Shown here: positions 63,511-64,000 of the stretch, in pieces
How positions within the stretch are numbered: position 1 is the first letter of the stretch
Layout of the letters: each line of letters begins with the position of its first letter
Assembly (NCBI RefSeq): GCF_007997295.1
Contig: NZ_VORY01000006.1
Location: 124,001-188,000, forward strand
DNA from: Gillisia hiemivivida
GTDB taxonomy: Bacteria > Bacteroidota > Bacteroidia > Flavobacteriales > Flavobacteriaceae
Direction: 5' to 3'
Length of the DNA: 64,000 nt
Translations under genes and position numbers: made by a program
Notes under the pieces: generated by a model
Told to the model about the DNA's origin: nothing
What the model saw: only the letters and a program-made list of their open reading frames with translations
The model's database searches: none

Positions 63511-64000
63511 TTAAGAATACAAACCGCCATTTATATTGATCACCTCTCCAGTTATGTAGGATGATTTTTCTGAAGCAAGAAAAGAAACAAGATTTGCAAC
63601 TTCCTCTGTTTCCCCAAACCTGTTTAAGGGGATCATTTTTTTAAGACTGGCTTCATCAAAATCTGCTGTCATATCAGACTTTATAAAACCGGGAGCAACC
63701 GCATTTACGGTCACTTTTCTTTTACCTATTTCTTGAGCTAAAGCTTTTGTTGCTGCTATTACAGCTCCCTTTGCGGCAGAATAGTTTACTTGACCAGGAT
63801 TTCCCTTAAGCCCCGAAAGTGAAACTATATTAATAATACGGCCATAGCGCTGAGTTAGCATATTTTTTAAAACTGCCTGAGAGCAATTATAAAATCCGTT
63901 AAGAGATGTATTTATAACCGATCGCCAATCTTCAGGTTTTGTCCAGATAAATAGACCGTCCTTTGTAATACCCGCGTTATTTATAAGTACTTCAATAGTG
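63511..64000 (-). CDS. 3-oxoacyl-ACP reductase, FabG-like (5' end off window)
   Basis: The visible part runs off the right edge; sequence upstream of the apparent internal ATG at 63,859-63,861 stays open and encodes VLINNAGITKDG, the NNAG motif of classical SDRs. The active site is VNYSAAKGAVIAATK, a Tyr-x3-Lys pair, and the PGFIKSDMT loop follows. It reduces 3-oxoacyl-ACP in the polyene cycle. It ends 6 nt before the acyltransferase gene. Confidence 0.92.
   Translation of the reverse strand, partial: TIEVLINNAGITKDGLFIWTKPEDWRSVINTSLNGFYNCSQAVLKNMLTQRYGRIINIVSLSGLKGNPGQVNYSAAKGAVIAATKALAQEIGKRKVTVNAVAPGFIKSDMTADFDEASLKKMIPLNRFGETEEVANLVSFLASEKSSYITGEVININGGLYS

Overview
The window is a stretch of chromosome from a member of the Bacteroidota, most likely a marine Flavobacteriaceae of the Gramella/Christiangramia type. 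This is inferred from the low GC content, the near absence of Shine-Dalgarno sequences, promoter matches to the Bacteroidota consensus TTTG-N17..20-TAnnTTTG, a bacillithiol gene (bshA), LptD and TamB of the flavobacterial kind, and gene orders typical of that family. I see no tRNA, rRNA, CRISPR array, transposase or phage gene. Coding density is high. The only long non-coding stretches are 35,986-36,470 (a dead gene plus a palindromic repeat) and 47,266-48,364 (tandem and dispersed repeats).

Layout. 1-3,518 (minus): a four-gene, translationally coupled operon of an FAD oxidoreductase, a methyltransferase, a type III polyketide synthase and a FabI-like reductase (cut by the left edge). 3,593-7,161 (minus): OmpA and lipocalin-like lipoproteins, a 53-residue DUF1328 membrane protein, and a fused alpha/beta 2-oxoacid dehydrogenase E1. 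7,284-14,023 (plus): an Fe(II)/2-oxoglutarate-type oxygenase, a SUI1 factor, DUF1835, a nucleoside phosphorylase, ppk1 coupled to a binding-protein-like gene, and an outer-membrane protein. 14,025-28,260: ung, mutS2 (without an Smr domain), a DCC protein, a dicarboxylate/amino-acid symporter, aroC, a giant FAD/Fe-S dehydrogenase, an outer-membrane protein, and a bshA / GH3-beta-lactamase fusion / conserved small protein operon. 28,392-37,457: an envelope and redox block (two Fe-S oxidoreductases, MlaD, amidase, lptD, ridA), then a broken methylglyoxal synthase and pfkA. 37,556-47,265: tamB divergent from tsaD-rsmE-DUF4159-spoU-AI-2E-methyltransferase.

48,365-64,000 (minus, running off the right edge) is a co-directional set of 16 genes that builds and exports an aryl polyene or flexirubin-type lipid pigment: ketoreductase, acyltransferase, two dehydratases, thioesterase, two intact ketosynthases, a chain-length-factor-like partner that has lost its cysteine, a ketosynthase-like fragment, ACP, polysaccharide deacetylase, LolA-like carrier, glycosyltransferase/DUF2062 fusion, MMPL exporter with an extra C-terminal domain, C45 acyltransferase-like lipoprotein and a PaaK-like acyl-CoA ligase. 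Ketosynthases, ACP, dehydratases and ketoreductase would build the polyene. The ligase would activate the aromatic starter or the product. The acyltransferase, glycosyltransferase, MMPL and LolA proteins would attach it to a lipid and move it to the outer membrane.

The least explained items are the type III PKS operon, the MMPL C-terminal domain, the degenerate ketosynthases, the binding protein coupled to ppk1, the methylglyoxal synthase pseudogene with its palindromic neighbour, the 189-bp tandem repeats, and a near-identical stop-codon hairpin at the 3' ends of three unrelated genes. All functions are read from sequence and family knowledge; no searches were run.
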